DNA of 64,000 nucleotides from Melastoma dodecandrum (lineage: Eukaryota; Streptophyta; Magnoliopsida; Myrtales; Melastomataceae), in NCBI GenBank assembly GCA_029817715.1, contig JARUPY010000112.1:124001-188000 (forward strand), written 5' to 3'. A program made the position numbers and the translations under genes. Within the stretch, counting starts at the first letter, position 1. Each line of letters begins with the position of its first letter. Positions 53,486-64,000 of the stretch are shown one piece after another. The notes beneath the pieces are model-generated. The model had not been told where the DNA came from. It saw only the letters and a program-made list of their open reading frames with translations, and searched no databases.

Positions 53486-55750
53486 GAACGACGCTTCGGG
53501 AATACCCGAGAACACCCCTGAACAAGACGGAGAAGCAGTGGATGACCCTAAGTCTATAGAAGGATATTATGGGTTGGAACAAAGTCTTCAACGACATGAA
53601 GAACCAAAAGACATCACACTACAAAAGCCGATTTCAATCAACATCGGAACTCAAGATAACCCCAAGGAGTTGTTCATCGGCACGGATTTATCAAAGAATG
53701 AAACTGAAGACATCGTCAATCTGCTAAGGGAATTCTCTGACGTATTCGCTTGGTCATACACGGACATGCCGGGATTAGATTCAGAGATTGTGGAGCACAA
53801 GATTCCTACAGACCCGTCGATTCATCCCATAAAGCAGAAGCAACGTCGATACAAGCCTGAACTTGCCCTTGCCATCAAGGAAGAAGTGGACAAACTGCCG
53901 AAGGTCAACTTTATTGAGGTGTCTACCTATCCGCAATGGGTTGCCAACATCCCTATCATCAAGAAGAATGGGAAGGTCCGAGTCTGCGTCGACTATCGCG
54001 ACCTCAACAAGGCAAGTCCCAAGGATGACTTCCCACTCCCACACAACGACTTACTGGTGGACAACACCGCCGGATTCAACAGATTCTCTTTCATGGACGG
54101 ATTCTCCTGTTATAATCAGATTCGCATGGCCGAAGAAGACAAAGAGAAGACAACCTTCACGACACCCTGGGGCACGTTTTGCTATCGGGTCATGCCCTTC
54201 GGGCTCAAGAATGCTGGGGCAACCTATCAACGTGCCACGGTGGTTTTATTTCATGACATGATGCATCGCGAGATTGAAGTCTACGTTGACGACATGATCG
54301 CCAAGTCCAAACAAGATGAAAGCCACACTGTCATTCTCCGAAAGCTATTCGAGCGGCTTCGCAAATACATGCTTCGCCTCAATCCGGCCAAGTGCATCTT
54401 TGGGGCAACTTCAGGCAAACTCCTCGGTTTTGTTGTCAGCAGTAAAGGCATCGAGATCGACCCTGACAAAATCAAAGCAATTCGCGACCTCCCAGCGCCA
54501 AAGTCAGTTAAGGAGATTAGAGGCTTCATGGGCCGCGTCAACTACATTGGAAGGTTCATCTCCAACCTAGCCGACACGTGCAAACCACTATTCAAGAAAC
54601 TCAGGAATGATGTCAAGTTTGAGTGGGATGACGATTGTAAAATTGCATTTAAACAAATTAAGATGTATTTGACAGAACCACCAGTTCTTCTCCCGCCAAA
54701 GCCGGGGCATCCTCTCACACTCTACCTCACCGTCAGGGAAGAATCATTTGGAGCCATGCTCGCCCAGCAACTACCAGGCGCCAAGGAACATGCCATCTAT
54801 TACCTCAGCAAGAAGTTCACAGACTGCGAGTCTCGGTACACAACTTGTTGTGCACTCATTTGGGTCCTCCACCGACTCCGACAGTATACTCTGCACTATG
54901 AGATTCTGTTAGTGTCCGAGAATGACCCACTCAAGTATCTCTTCAACAAGCCAACATTGATGGGAAGAGTTTCTAAGTGGCAATTGCAACTCGCCGAGTT
55001 CGACATTCGATTTCATTCCACGAAGTCGGTGAAGGGGAGGACGATCGTTGATCATATCGCTGAATATCTAGGGACGGATGGTTCACCTTTGGAAATCGGA
55101 CTACCAGACGAGAACATCTTGCTCATGGAACAAGAATCAAGATGGAAAATGTACTTTGACGGTGCAGTCAATTCCTCAGGGTCAGGAATAGGAGCTGTGG
55201 TGATCTCTCTAGACGGGCAATATTACCCAACGGCGGCCAAAGTCACCTTTCCCTGCACAAACAACATAGCTGAATGTGAAGCTTGCATCCTCGGCCTACT
55301 TCGCGCACTCGACATGTGGGTTAAGCTCCTCGACGTTCATGGAGATTCGGCACTCATCATCTCCTAAACAAATGGAGCATGGCGCACTCGAGACCCAAAG
55401 CTCGTTCCATATCAGGATTATCTACAAACACTAATCCGACAATTCAACTATCTCCCACGAACTGATAACCGGTTTGCTGATGCTCTTGCAGTGCTCGCGT
55501 CAATGATCCCGTTGGCTGGATAAATGGACATCGAGCCTCTACGCATCAATATTGCTGACGATCCAAGCTGCATGCACATTGAGCAAAGCCAAGTAGAAGA
55601 TTCTCTACCTTGGTTCACAGACATTAAGAATTATCTACAATCAGGAGGATTTCCCCAAAATAGCACCGGAAAAGAACGCAAGTTCATACGGAGGATAACA
55701 AGAAGCTACTTCCTCGACGGTGATACCTTATACAAGAACCGGTTATTTTA
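53486..55750 (+). pseudogene. Ogre/Tat reverse transcriptase, RNase H and second (archaeal-type) RNase H
   Basis: RT motifs: VRVCVDYRDLNKASPKDDFP, FMDGFSCYNQIRMAEEDKEK, WGTFCYRVMPFGLKNAGATY, YVDDMIAKS (catalytic DD) and GKLLGFVVSSKGIEIDPDKI. First RNase H: LTLYLTVREESFGAMLAQ through ESRYTTCCALIWVLHRLRQY. Second RNase H: WKMYFDGAVNSSGSGIGAVV, NIAECEACILGLLRAL and GDSALIIS. Possession of two RNase H domains marks the Tat lineage. Stops: TAA at 55365-55367 and TAA at 55520-55522. The frame ends at DGDTLYKN at about 55738, exactly at the inversion junction; its integrase continuation is at 29769 on the minus strand. Confidence 0.92.
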
Positions 55751-55800
55751 ATCGGTTTAAAATAACCATGAAGAAGAGACCTTCCTCACCAGGTACGACT
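55727..55800. other. inversion junction 2 with foldback
   Basis: Ogre pol (ccttatacaagaacc, to 55740) is followed by ggttattttaatcgg, an inverted copy of PMD sequence, then three T and aaaataacc, which folds back on it. PMD sequence then runs on in the plus direction. The word ggttattttaatcgg also occurs at 29855 and 34640. Confidence 0.75.
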
Positions 55801-56360
55801 GAAACAACTTCATTCATATCCCTTAGCGAGAAGTGTAACACATTTTTTTTTAGTTGAGGACTCTGAAAGATCGAGCACCGAAGAGCAACATTTCAAAAGA
55901 AAAAGACGGCCAGAGCCTGCATTAGAGAGTGAAGTCGAAGATGTGCTTCCTACACCTTGTATCTCGCCGAACTTGGACGAGTCGGTAAGTTTCTCATGCT
56001 TACTCATCATGTTTGTTTTGAGTCATTAATATGTATGGTCATCGGTCGGTGGGCAGTCATCCTCAATGGAAGAAAATGATGATCATCCCACCTCGACTCC
56101 AGCTGCCGTAGACAAGTTAAAACCCACTCAGAGAAAGCAACCATCTCGAGAGAAAGGATCATCGATGCCAGCTCGGGTTCCAGAAAGGATAGTTCAGCTC
56201 GAAGGGAATAAAGAAGTCGATGATGCTTCCGTCGATCTTGACTTGAGTGCATCAGCCATAGCCTCTCGAGCTTATAGAAGATTTGCGGCAAGTGTATGGG
56301 AAGACATCAAGGAGAAGATTTTCAAGACTCTCTTCAGCCAGGGTGCCAAAATTATTGACA
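55762..56360 (+). pseudogene. plant mobile domain (PMD) protein fragment, C-terminal side
   Basis: Reading starts VKITMKKRPSSPG, with a frame change to DSERSSTEEQHFKRKRRPEP and ALESEVEDVLPTPCISPNLD. Then, after about 80 bases that may be an intron (a GTAAGT donor at 55986 and an AG near 56058), SSMEENDDHPTSTPAAVDKL, EKGSSMPARVPERIVQLEG and SAIASRAYRRFAASVWEDIK. It carries on from the minus-strand fragment at 29831-30082, repeating about 35 bases. It is cut at about 56360 by the second Tat element. Confidence 0.65.
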
Positions 56361-59212
56361 GGCTTGGCACCTCTTGGCATACTCCATGCAGTCTTTCACC
56401 GTCGTCGGCCAATAATAACCCATCCTCTTCAGTTGGAAGTGGAGTTTGAGGCCGGACTGATGGGCTCCGCATACTCCGGAATGCACTTCTTCTACTGCTT
56501 TGGCGGCTTCTTCTTCTCCAAGACACCGTAAGAACACTCCTTCGAACGATCGCCGATAAAGAGTATTCTTGAAATATATGAACCGAGGTGCTCGTCTCCT
56601 GACATCTGCCTTTTGTCTAGGATCATTAGGCAACTTTCCATGCTCAAGAAAATCAACGAGTGGTTGTCTCCAGTCTTTGTCATCCATATTATAGATAGAG
56701 ATGACATTGACTTCTTCTTCCTCCTCATCAAAGGTTGGAGGATCCGCCCAAGCTTGACAAAGTCGAATACTAACTGGCTTGTCCACCGAAGAGAGTGCAG
56801 AAGCGAGGTTCGCCAAGGTATCTGCTTGCGCATTTTCCCTTCTTGGTATATCACTTATTACAAAATCTTGGAACCATCCTCTGAGTTTAACTGCATAGTC
56901 ATGATATGGTAAAAGCTCTGGCTTGCGAACTTCGTATGTAGATAGAAGTTGATTGATCAGAAGCTCGGAGTCTCCATATACCCTTAAGCTATGCAGTTTG
57001 TTATCCATGGCCATTTCTAACCCTAATATGAGGGCTTGATATTCAGCCATGTTGTTTGAGCATAATTGTGTAAGGGTGTATGCATATGGGATGATATCTC
57101 CATCAGAAGTGACGAAGACAACTCCAGCTCCTACACCTCCTTGGGTAGCCGATCCATCAAAGAACATCTTCCATGAACGGGGAGTATCTACCAACATCAC
57201 CTCTTTGTCAGGTAGTTCTTCAAAAATCTTCGAATTATCTGGTATAGTATGATCTGCTAAGAAATCAGCCAAGGCTTGTCCTTTCATAGCTTTTTGAGGC
57301 AGATACGAAATCTCGAATTCCTGGAGCATGAGTGCCCATTTTGCTAGACGACCAGATAGTATTGGCTTTGACATGATGTACTTGAGAGGATCTGCTCGTG
57401 ATATAAGGCGAACAGAGTGTGCCTGCAAATAATGTCGCAATTTTGTATAGCAAACATTAATGTGATGCATGTCTTCTCAATTGGAGAATAATTTAGCTCC
57501 GCACCAGTTAAAGTTCAGCTCAAATAATATAAAGCATTATCCTTTCCGTCATCATTCTCTTGGGCTAGCAGGACTCCTAAAGAAGCTTCTTGCGCCGCTA
57601 TATAAAGTATGAGTGGCCTTCCTTGGATAGGTGCATTAAGGACTGGTGGCTTTGATAAATAAGCCTTTATGTTGTTGAATGCATTTTCACACGCTTCATC
57701 CCACTTAAAAGGGGTACCTTTCTTCATCAATATATGAAAGGGATGTCATCGTCAGGCCAAGTTCGATATAAACCTTCGAATGTATGCAAGTTTCCCTTGA
57801 AGGCTCTTCAACTTATGTTTATCCTTGGTCGTGGCATCTTCATAACCGCATCTATATTCGATTGATCGACTTCAATGCCTCGATGTTGAACGATAAATCC
57901 AAGGAATTTTCCCGAAGTGACCCCAAATGCACACTTCAACGAGTTCATCTTCAGTTGATATTTGTGCAGTCTGTCAAATGCTTTTCTAAGGTCATCAATG
58001 TGATCGCGCCTTCGTCTGGATTTGACAACCAGATCTTCCACGTAACACTCTACATTATAGTGGAGAATATCATCAAAGATCCATTGCATGGCGCGTTGAT
58101 AAGTTGCTCCCACATTCTTAAACCCAAAAGGCATCACCTTACAACAATATATTCATTTTGGTGTACGAAATGCTGTTATTTCCTCATCCTTCGGATCCAT
58201 TCGGATTTGATTATATCCCGACGATCCATCCATATGAGGGCTTCATAGCCTGTGGTAGCGTCTACCATTATCTCAGTGATAGGAAGCGGAAAATCGTCCT
58301 TGGGACACGCATTATTGAGATCACGAAAATCAACGCAAACTCGGAGTTGACCGTTCTTTTTCTTGACGGGTACGATATTTGCGATCCATGTTGGGTACTT
58401 CACTTCCCGAATGAATCCAGCTTCGATAAGTTTATTGACTTCGGCTTCTATTAGGGGAATCAACTCCGAACAAAAACGTCGTTGAGCTTGCTTTATGGGA
58501 CGAACCCCATGCTTCACAGCTAACTTGTGGACTGCAATATTTGGGACGAGACCGGGCGTTTCTTTATAGCTCCACACAAAGACGTCCTTGTATTCCTTTA
58601 GCAATTGGATATACAACTCATCTTCTTCAAGCGTTAAACTCGCACTGAGGAAAGTAGGACGGTGATCTCCTTCTTTTCCAAGGTCTACTTCCTTCAGTTC
58701 ATTAATAGTAGACTTCTTCCCATCTTCTAATACTTCAGGAGCATCTTCCACGTCATTTTCTTTGTGAGATGCGTCTTCATCAGCTTCTGAAATCGTGACA
58801 TGATAAAAAGTGATAACATCATCTTTAACATTATCTTGAGATGACTCCTCACTGCCGTTTGTAGATATCCATGTCTTCATGGTCATTTTCAACAGTTCTC
58901 CAGTGGTCACCTCCACAACAGTTCGACGTCTCATCCGGAAAGGAATTTTACTACGGAGATCATTTGTATCTTCAATTATGATTGGGACGTCTTTCCGCTT
59001 GTCCACTCTCTTCCACATCATTCGACTTTTTGGAGCAGGGCCTAACCTTAGTTGTGCAGGTCTTCGATCATCAATCTTTTCTTCTAGAGCACCAAGTCTA
59101 TCAAATACCGATTTTTGTTCGGGCGGAACTCCAAGTTGTTTGAATACTGAAGTTCTTGTAGGTACCTTGGTAGTTTCATCATTGGCCTCGATATATTGGG
59201 TTGAGGCATCTT
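56361..59212 (-). pseudogene. second Tat-lineage element: pol (RT, RNase H, second RNase H, integrase finger), truncated
   Basis: Read downward from 59212. RT has LRVCVDFRDLNNACPKDDFP, VMPFGFKNVGATYQRAMQWI in a shifted frame, and YVED where the catalytic YVDD belongs. RNase H (57515-57730) and the second RNase H (SWKMFFDGSATQGGVGAGVV, NMAEYQALILGLEMAM, GDSELLINQLLSTYEVRKPE) follow. The zinc finger VHSGVCGAHQSGLKLHFQ...YAKRCQACQ ends at 56361, where PMD sequence begins. Breaks occur near 57480, 57735, 58140-58180 and 59022. The integrase core and the 3' LTR are lost. Two RNase H domains place it in Tat, in a different family from the Ogre element. Confidence 0.9.
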
Positions 59213-61306
59213 TTACTGGGTGGGAGTAACATACCCCAAACCCAATTTTAACTTTTGTCCATCGCTTCCTGGATTAACCTCTTTTGAGACGTCACCGAGC
59301 GTCTTCAAATCCTCTGTGTAGCCTGCTGCAGAAAGTAATCTAAAAGCATTTGGATCAAACTCATTGGTGTGCTTATCGGCCAATGAATCCAAATACAGAA
59401 TTGCCCCCAGCTTTGATCGAGCAAAACCTTTTAGTGGCGCGTTCGTGGGGGCCATTGCTGAGAGCTTTGTCATTGGCCAATTGAGTTCTTTCGGCAGCAT
59501 CGCTTTTGTACTATCATTGCTCACGAAAGGCGGCTCTCCTGCTTTTCTGAATGCTCTGGGAATGTAGCGCAGAATTGGTTTGCTCTGTTTCATCACATCT
59601 TTTGCTTGTATAATTTCAGGCATAAGATCAGCTGAAGATTCCTCCTGTTGTATGGATGGTATATCCGCGCTTGATTCTTTTAGAGCATTCTTTACGATGG
59701 GCTTTAAGTTCGACGCCTTCACATGTATACTCTTATTCAAGTAAAACTTGGCGTCGGCAAAGTATGACTCCTCCTCTGTGAAGGGCTTAACCTCTGCCCA
59801 TACTGTACATGGAACTCCGTCCTTAATAAACTTGAAGCATTGATGTAGTGTTGATGCAACGACTCCATATTCATGCATCCATGGTCGACCTAGCAACATA
59901 TTATAGGTCGTCCTTGAATCAATAACATAGAATGTTGTGCAAGATTCCATGTCACCAATCGTGAGAGAAAGGAAAATTTTCCCGATGGCCCGTTCTCCAC
60001 CTTGGTTAAACCCCTGAATTATCAGCCGACTACTTGAAAGATCATCTACTCCCAAGCCAATATCCTTCAATGTTTTTGATGAAATGATATTGACTGTCGA
60101 ACCTGGGTCAATGAGGATGCGATTAACCTTTGTGCCGCATGTATAACCAGACACAAATAATGGTCGATTGTGGAACTTATGGCCCACAAGAAGATCTTCA
60201 TCAGAAAACATGAGAATCGGACAATTCTCCTTCACCTTTTCCACTAACATTGTTGTAGAACTTTCCGGGATGTCAACCTTTGGATTGGACTGCTCTTTAT
60301 TCATGTCAATATGGTGACAACTTCTGGACAAAGTCGCAAGCCTTTGAAAATTTTCAGGGAAGAAATCCCACACCGTGATTGGAGACGGCTTTTCTGGAGT
60401 CACTTCAACATTAGATTTTTGCTGATCTACAGCCTCCTTGAAGTTTACTTTCTTATGTCCTCTTTTAAAGACTTTTGCTCGAATAGGAGGTTTCTTCTCT
60501 TGAGGCTTCAAAGCCTTTCTTCGATTCCTTCTATGCGTTACCAAAGTCCAACCTTCATCATCATGAATCGCCTCGTGGCCGATTGCACAGCTTGACATCT
60601 TAGTGTCCTGATTATCATCTGGTTTCACTTTTGAAGACAGGAAAGCAGCCACTTCATCAGAGGTAAACGACCCGAAGGTAATATTGGATGCGTCCAAGCT
60701 TGCTACATCCACCAGATTCGAGGAAACCATGGACCCTAAGTCAAACTTATTATCCCGGGCAAGTTCCATAACCTTCTCCTTGAAGACAAAACATTTCTCA
60801 ATAGGATGACCCAGAACACGGTGATACTTGCAAAAATTTGGATCTCCCGCTCGACTCGCTTGTTGTGGGCGTTTTGATGGAGAGAGTTCAATCATTTTAA
60901 CAGACAAAAGAAAGTCAAATATATCCGCAACATCTGAATCTGGGAAAGGATATTGCTTGTTCTGCCTCTCCTCTAGAGTCGGTCGCCTCTTCTCTGTCTG
61001 AGGAGCTGCTGGAGCATGGGTTGAAGTGCTTGATTGTCCTTTTTCCTTCACATTCGGGACCTTGACAGGAACAACATCAGTAGCCAGCACTTGTTTCTTG
61101 TTATCCTTGAAGGCAGGCTTGCCCCCAGTACTATTAATTGGTCTTCCCGTTCCCTTAGATTGCTCAAGTACCGAAAGATCTCCCACACCAACTCCTACAA
61201 AACTCAACTCCATATCATGTGCTCTTGTAGCCAATTCCTCAAAAGACCGAGGTTTTATCCCTTGTAGGATATAGAGAATCCTCCAAAGCATTCCTTGAAT
61301 GCACAT
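59213..61306 (-). pseudogene. second Tat-lineage element: gag C-terminus and protease
   Basis: A 697-codon frame. The gag end has the zinc-knuckle-like CKYHRVLGHPIEKCF (C-x2-H-x4-H-x4-C) and basic stretches (RRNRRKALKPQEKKP). The protease has VNRILIDPGSTVNIIS, with DPG in place of the usual D-S/T-G or D-G-G, and YNMLLGRPWMHEYGVVASTL. The last part continues to LGYVTPTQ, with pol following after a frame break. A gap of about 57 bases in frame at 61307-61363 separates it from the upstream gag ORF. Retention of a long open frame suggests moderate age. Confidence 0.88.
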
Positions 61307-61363
61307 ATCTATTGACGTCGCCTCAGATAAGCGATCCCTACAGTTTAGACTTAGGTTCCTCCA

Positions 61364-62540
61364 TCATTGTATATAATCAACAACGGGCTCGCCTTCCCAT
61401 TGACGTGTGTTAGTGAGTTCTATCATGCTCACCACACGTCTCGTGCTATAAAAACGGTTCAAGAATTCCCTTTCTAACTGCTCCCAACTGTCAATACTTC
61501 CAGGTTTTATGTCAATATACCAGTCAAAAGCATTTCCCTTCAAGGAGCGGACGAATTGCTTGACCATCAAGTCTCCATCTGTACCAGCATTGTTGCAAGT
61601 CTTGACAAAATGAGCAACATGTTGCCTTGAATTCCCCTTCCCATCAAATTGTTGGAAGTATGGGGGCTGATAACCCATTGGCATGCTCAAATTTTCGATT
61701 CTTTGGCTATACGGCTTATTGTATGCCAAAGACGTTGCATATTTTCCCTCAAGTTCATCCTTCAGGGCCTCTTGTATTAGTTCTTTCATTGCTCTAGTTG
61801 AGACTGGAGCATTAACAGAGGCAGGTACAGGCTTCAGTGAATCATCCATGTTCAGTACATTCTTGCCTTTATCGTTGCGTATATGAGAACTTTCCTCATT
61901 AAATGTTCTTCCAGAATCTTTATTCTCGAGCCTGCTTATGACATACTCAAGTTGTTGATCTCTATCCCTCATCACCGACGCTTCAAGACTGATTTGGTGA
62001 AGAGTCCCCCGATATACTATAATGGAAGTTTGGCTGAGGAACTGGTGATATGTTGCCTTCGTTCGATGGCATCCTTCCAGTAATCTCTTTGCAGGATGGA
62101 ATAGATCGGAGAATGTCTTCTATCTCCTCCATTTGTTTGCGCGTTTTGGCCCTTGATTCAGCAAAGCTCCATTTTGGAGTGCAGTCTGATGAAGAATCCT
62201 CAAGAGAAGAGACACTTGACGGGTTGTTGCAAAAACTACCCAAATCGGCTGGTGATATGGAACCCTTGCTGAGAAGGCTTCTTTCAGTAACCTCCTTGTA
62301 TGATGGAGGTGACTTTGGAGAGATAGATCTTAGAATCTCTTCCGTCTCCTTGTATATCTCAGCAATCGTTCTGGTTTTGGTGAAGTTCTTGGAACCAGGC
62401 GACGAAAAGCTATCAGAAGACTGAGAGGGAAAACCAACAAGCTGATTATTCACAGCATTGATGGAGTTCTTCAGCATGATCATCTTTGAAGTCATCTGGA
62501 TACTTAGACGTAAAGAGATGAGAGGTAGAGATGGTCCCAC
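61364..62540 (-). pseudogene. second Tat-lineage element: gag N-terminal part
   Basis: Two open pieces. 61983-62540 begins MGPSLPLISLRLSIQMTSK and contains an imperfect internal repeat: TEEILRSI...PSYKEVTERS.LSKGSISP and IEDILRSI...PSCKEITGRMPSNEGNISP. 61364-61975 has the capsid-like gag domain (PYFQQFDGKGNSRQHVAHFV, SLKGNAFDWYIDIKPGSIDS, FLNRFYSTRRVVSMIELTN and QWEGEPVVDYIQ). One stop or frameshift near 61980 divides them. The first Met lies 20-30 bases inside the PBS region, usual for this lineage. Confidence 0.88.
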
Positions 62541-62551
62541 TGGGCGTGCCA
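62533..62551 (-). promoter_or_regulatory. primer binding site of the second Tat element
   Basis: On the minus strand, TGGCACGCCCAGTGGGACC lies six bases after the LTR end (GCGTTAACA). This word is common as a PBS in plant Tat/Retand-type elements. I do not assign the tRNA. Confidence 0.75.
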
Positions 62552-62557
62552 GAAATT

Positions 62558-63467
62558 TGTTAACGCAAAACTTTCACAGTCCGTATATAGACCGGAAATG
62601 GCGTACAAATTATCGTATTGAGAAATAGCAGGTTCAATCTCTAGTCACGGACGAAGCACGTGAGTCCTCTGATTCGATACTTGTAAGATACCCTAAGTAT
62701 AGATAGACTGAGGCTCTGGCAAATATCTGCTGGAGCTTCAGAAAGGTAGGTTAATGAAGACGCTGGAGCTGTAGAGCTTGATCCGACTGGTCTTCAGGAA
62801 TGGCGAAGATCACCAGGACCGTAGAAGCTTGATCCGGAGAGTCTTCTAAAGATGGACGAAGAGCACCAGGGCTACTGTAGCTTGATATGGAGTCTTCAAG
62901 AATGGTGAAGATCACCACGGCTGCTTGATCTTGATCTTGAAAGCTTGAATTTGATCTTCAGGCTTGATCTTGAATCTTGAGGCTTGATCTTGAATCTTGA
63001 TCTCGATCTTCACTTCGTCGTCGATCGGGTGAGGAAAAGATACTCGAGAACTTCGCTATCGAAGGAGCTCCTCACTCTTGAAGTCGTGTCCCAAAGAGGG
63101 GGAGGGACTCCCTTTATATAGGAGTTGAAGGACCCCTGGATAGTGTTCGTTTCCGATGTGGGACAAATGTATGTGGGCTTAGAGTTATATTGGGCCTAAC
63201 ATTTGGATTGGGCTGGAGTATGGGCCAGAATATGGATGGGCCGACATATGGGCTAGCTTATGGACTAAAATATATTATAGCCATATATATATATGATGGG
63301 ACTTTAATTTGCATAAGCCCAAGGCCCCTCATTATATTAAATTTACACTAAAAGCTTAAGTGTAAGTTACCTTATAATATAAAGGCAATTAATCATACTC
63401 CGCCGATATATTATATGGTTTGTGTCGAATGATATATTTAGACATTAATAATATTTTAATGTCTACA
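62558..63467 (-). repeat. LTR of the second Tat element, flanked by PBS and PPT
   Basis: On the minus strand it starts TGTAGACATT at 63467 and ends GCGTTAACA at 62558, 910 bp. A TATA-like ctatataaag lies at about 63112-63123, consistent with minus-strand transcription. A short tandem of gatcttga(ag)ctt words is at 62929-63010. On its gag side is a PBS and on its other side a PPT, so it serves as 5' LTR of one element and 3' LTR of another. Confidence 0.7.
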
Positions 63468-64000
63468 AATGCCCCCACTTTAATTCATATCTCGTATGCG
63501 TATATATTGCAGAGAGATTAGAATTAAAGTATATATTTGGCATATATACATATATATACCTTTTCATGATAATCTTCCGAGATAATGAAAATCAATATAT
63601 ATTTCAGAGATTCATTGGAAATCTTGAACATATATTATTCTCTCCCGTTTTCCTTCAAATTATATGGGATGAAGATTTACTGCATCGTGTGGGAGGCTTG
63701 AATATCTCTTCAATTTGTCGTGGAAGATGGGAAATGTGAGGGTTAAGAATCCCAATATTATATTTTCTCAATATATTGTTGAGAAAATAAAATATTTTCT
63801 GGAGATCACACTAACAGATTTTCTCGATATCAAATATTTGCCCAAGAATAATTAGATTTTCTTACTCCTCTTCCACAATATCATCTGATTGTACCCAATA
63901 TTTTGAGGGATTTTCAATAGATTGTGATGCCCACAGAATCTTAATGGTGATAGCAACCTTGTTTATAAATAGTCTTCTCTCTCCACTTTTCATTATACTT
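63468..64000 (-). other. PPT and 3' internal tail of an adjoining Tat element (to window edge)
   Basis: AAAGTGGGGGCATT on the minus strand (63468-63481) directly precedes the LTR, as a PPT would. The rest (to 64000) is AT-rich with repeated atatata words and no ORF. It looks like the 3' UTR of a second copy placed head to tail. Confidence 0.5.

Noticed and set aside
1..64000. tRNA and rRNA genes
   Set aside because: No cloverleaf with conserved T-loop and no rRNA-like stretch was noticed; only tRNA-complementary PBS words in retroelements.

Overview
The window is nuclear DNA from a flowering plant, almost certainly a eudicot. It carries TIR-NBS-LRR (TNL) immune receptor genes with plant introns, cysteine-rich receptor-kinase remnants, a plant mobile domain (PMD) gene and Tat/Ogre, SIRE and other plant LTR retrotransposons. 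The TIR and LRR wording reminded me of Myrtales such as pomegranate or eucalypt, but that is recollection and was not tested. I see no clearly intact host gene. This is a decayed TNL cluster buried in nested retroelements.

Left third (1-23257, minus strand). Four TNL copies lie head to tail. A is at 1-2109, cut by the window edge. B is at 4246-8180. C is at 14556-18826 and is the least damaged. E is at 20861-23257, and its missing 5' part (F) sits on the opposite strand at 32942-33627. Exon order is an optional short membrane-segment exon, TIR, NB-ARC, a short LRR-start exon and a long LRR exon. Every copy has inactivating lesions. Between them lie TNL relics, copia remnants, an F-box-like scrap and a MULE-like N-terminus.

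Middle (23253-55750). An Ogre/Tat-type Ty3 element with 2.9 kb LTRs inserted into the NB-ARC exon of the E/F gene. Its two outer ends abut the same 5 bp of TNL sequence, GTATC, as expected for a target-site duplication. The two LTRs are now in opposite orientation. The 3' half (3' LTR, 3' UTR repeats, integrase) is on the minus strand at 23258-29769. The 5' half (5' LTR, ORF1, gag, protease, intron, RT, two RNase H domains) is on the plus strand at 33628-55750. Flipping the segment between about 29.8 and 55.76 kb makes the Ogre element, the TNL gene and the split PMD gene each collinear again, so a roughly 26 kb inversion is the simplest explanation. Its breakpoints, and one site inside the 5' LTR, contain short copied pieces of one another, a template-switching signature. 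A younger SIRE-type copia element (41549-53065) is nested in the Ogre protease region.

Right end (55760-64000). The rest of the PMD fragment abuts a second Tat-lineage element on the minus strand. That element has gag-pol, truncated after the integrase zinc finger, and a 5' LTR at 62558-63467. The LTR has a PBS on one side and a PPT-like tract on the other, as if shared by two tandem elements.

The most unusual signal is in the SIRE element. Its LTR, leader and 3' UTR hold about twenty short hairpins of one design: an outer stem ending AGA/TCT, one unpaired A, an inner 2-4 bp stem and a small loop. Both arms of the stems change together between copies. I know of no description of this.
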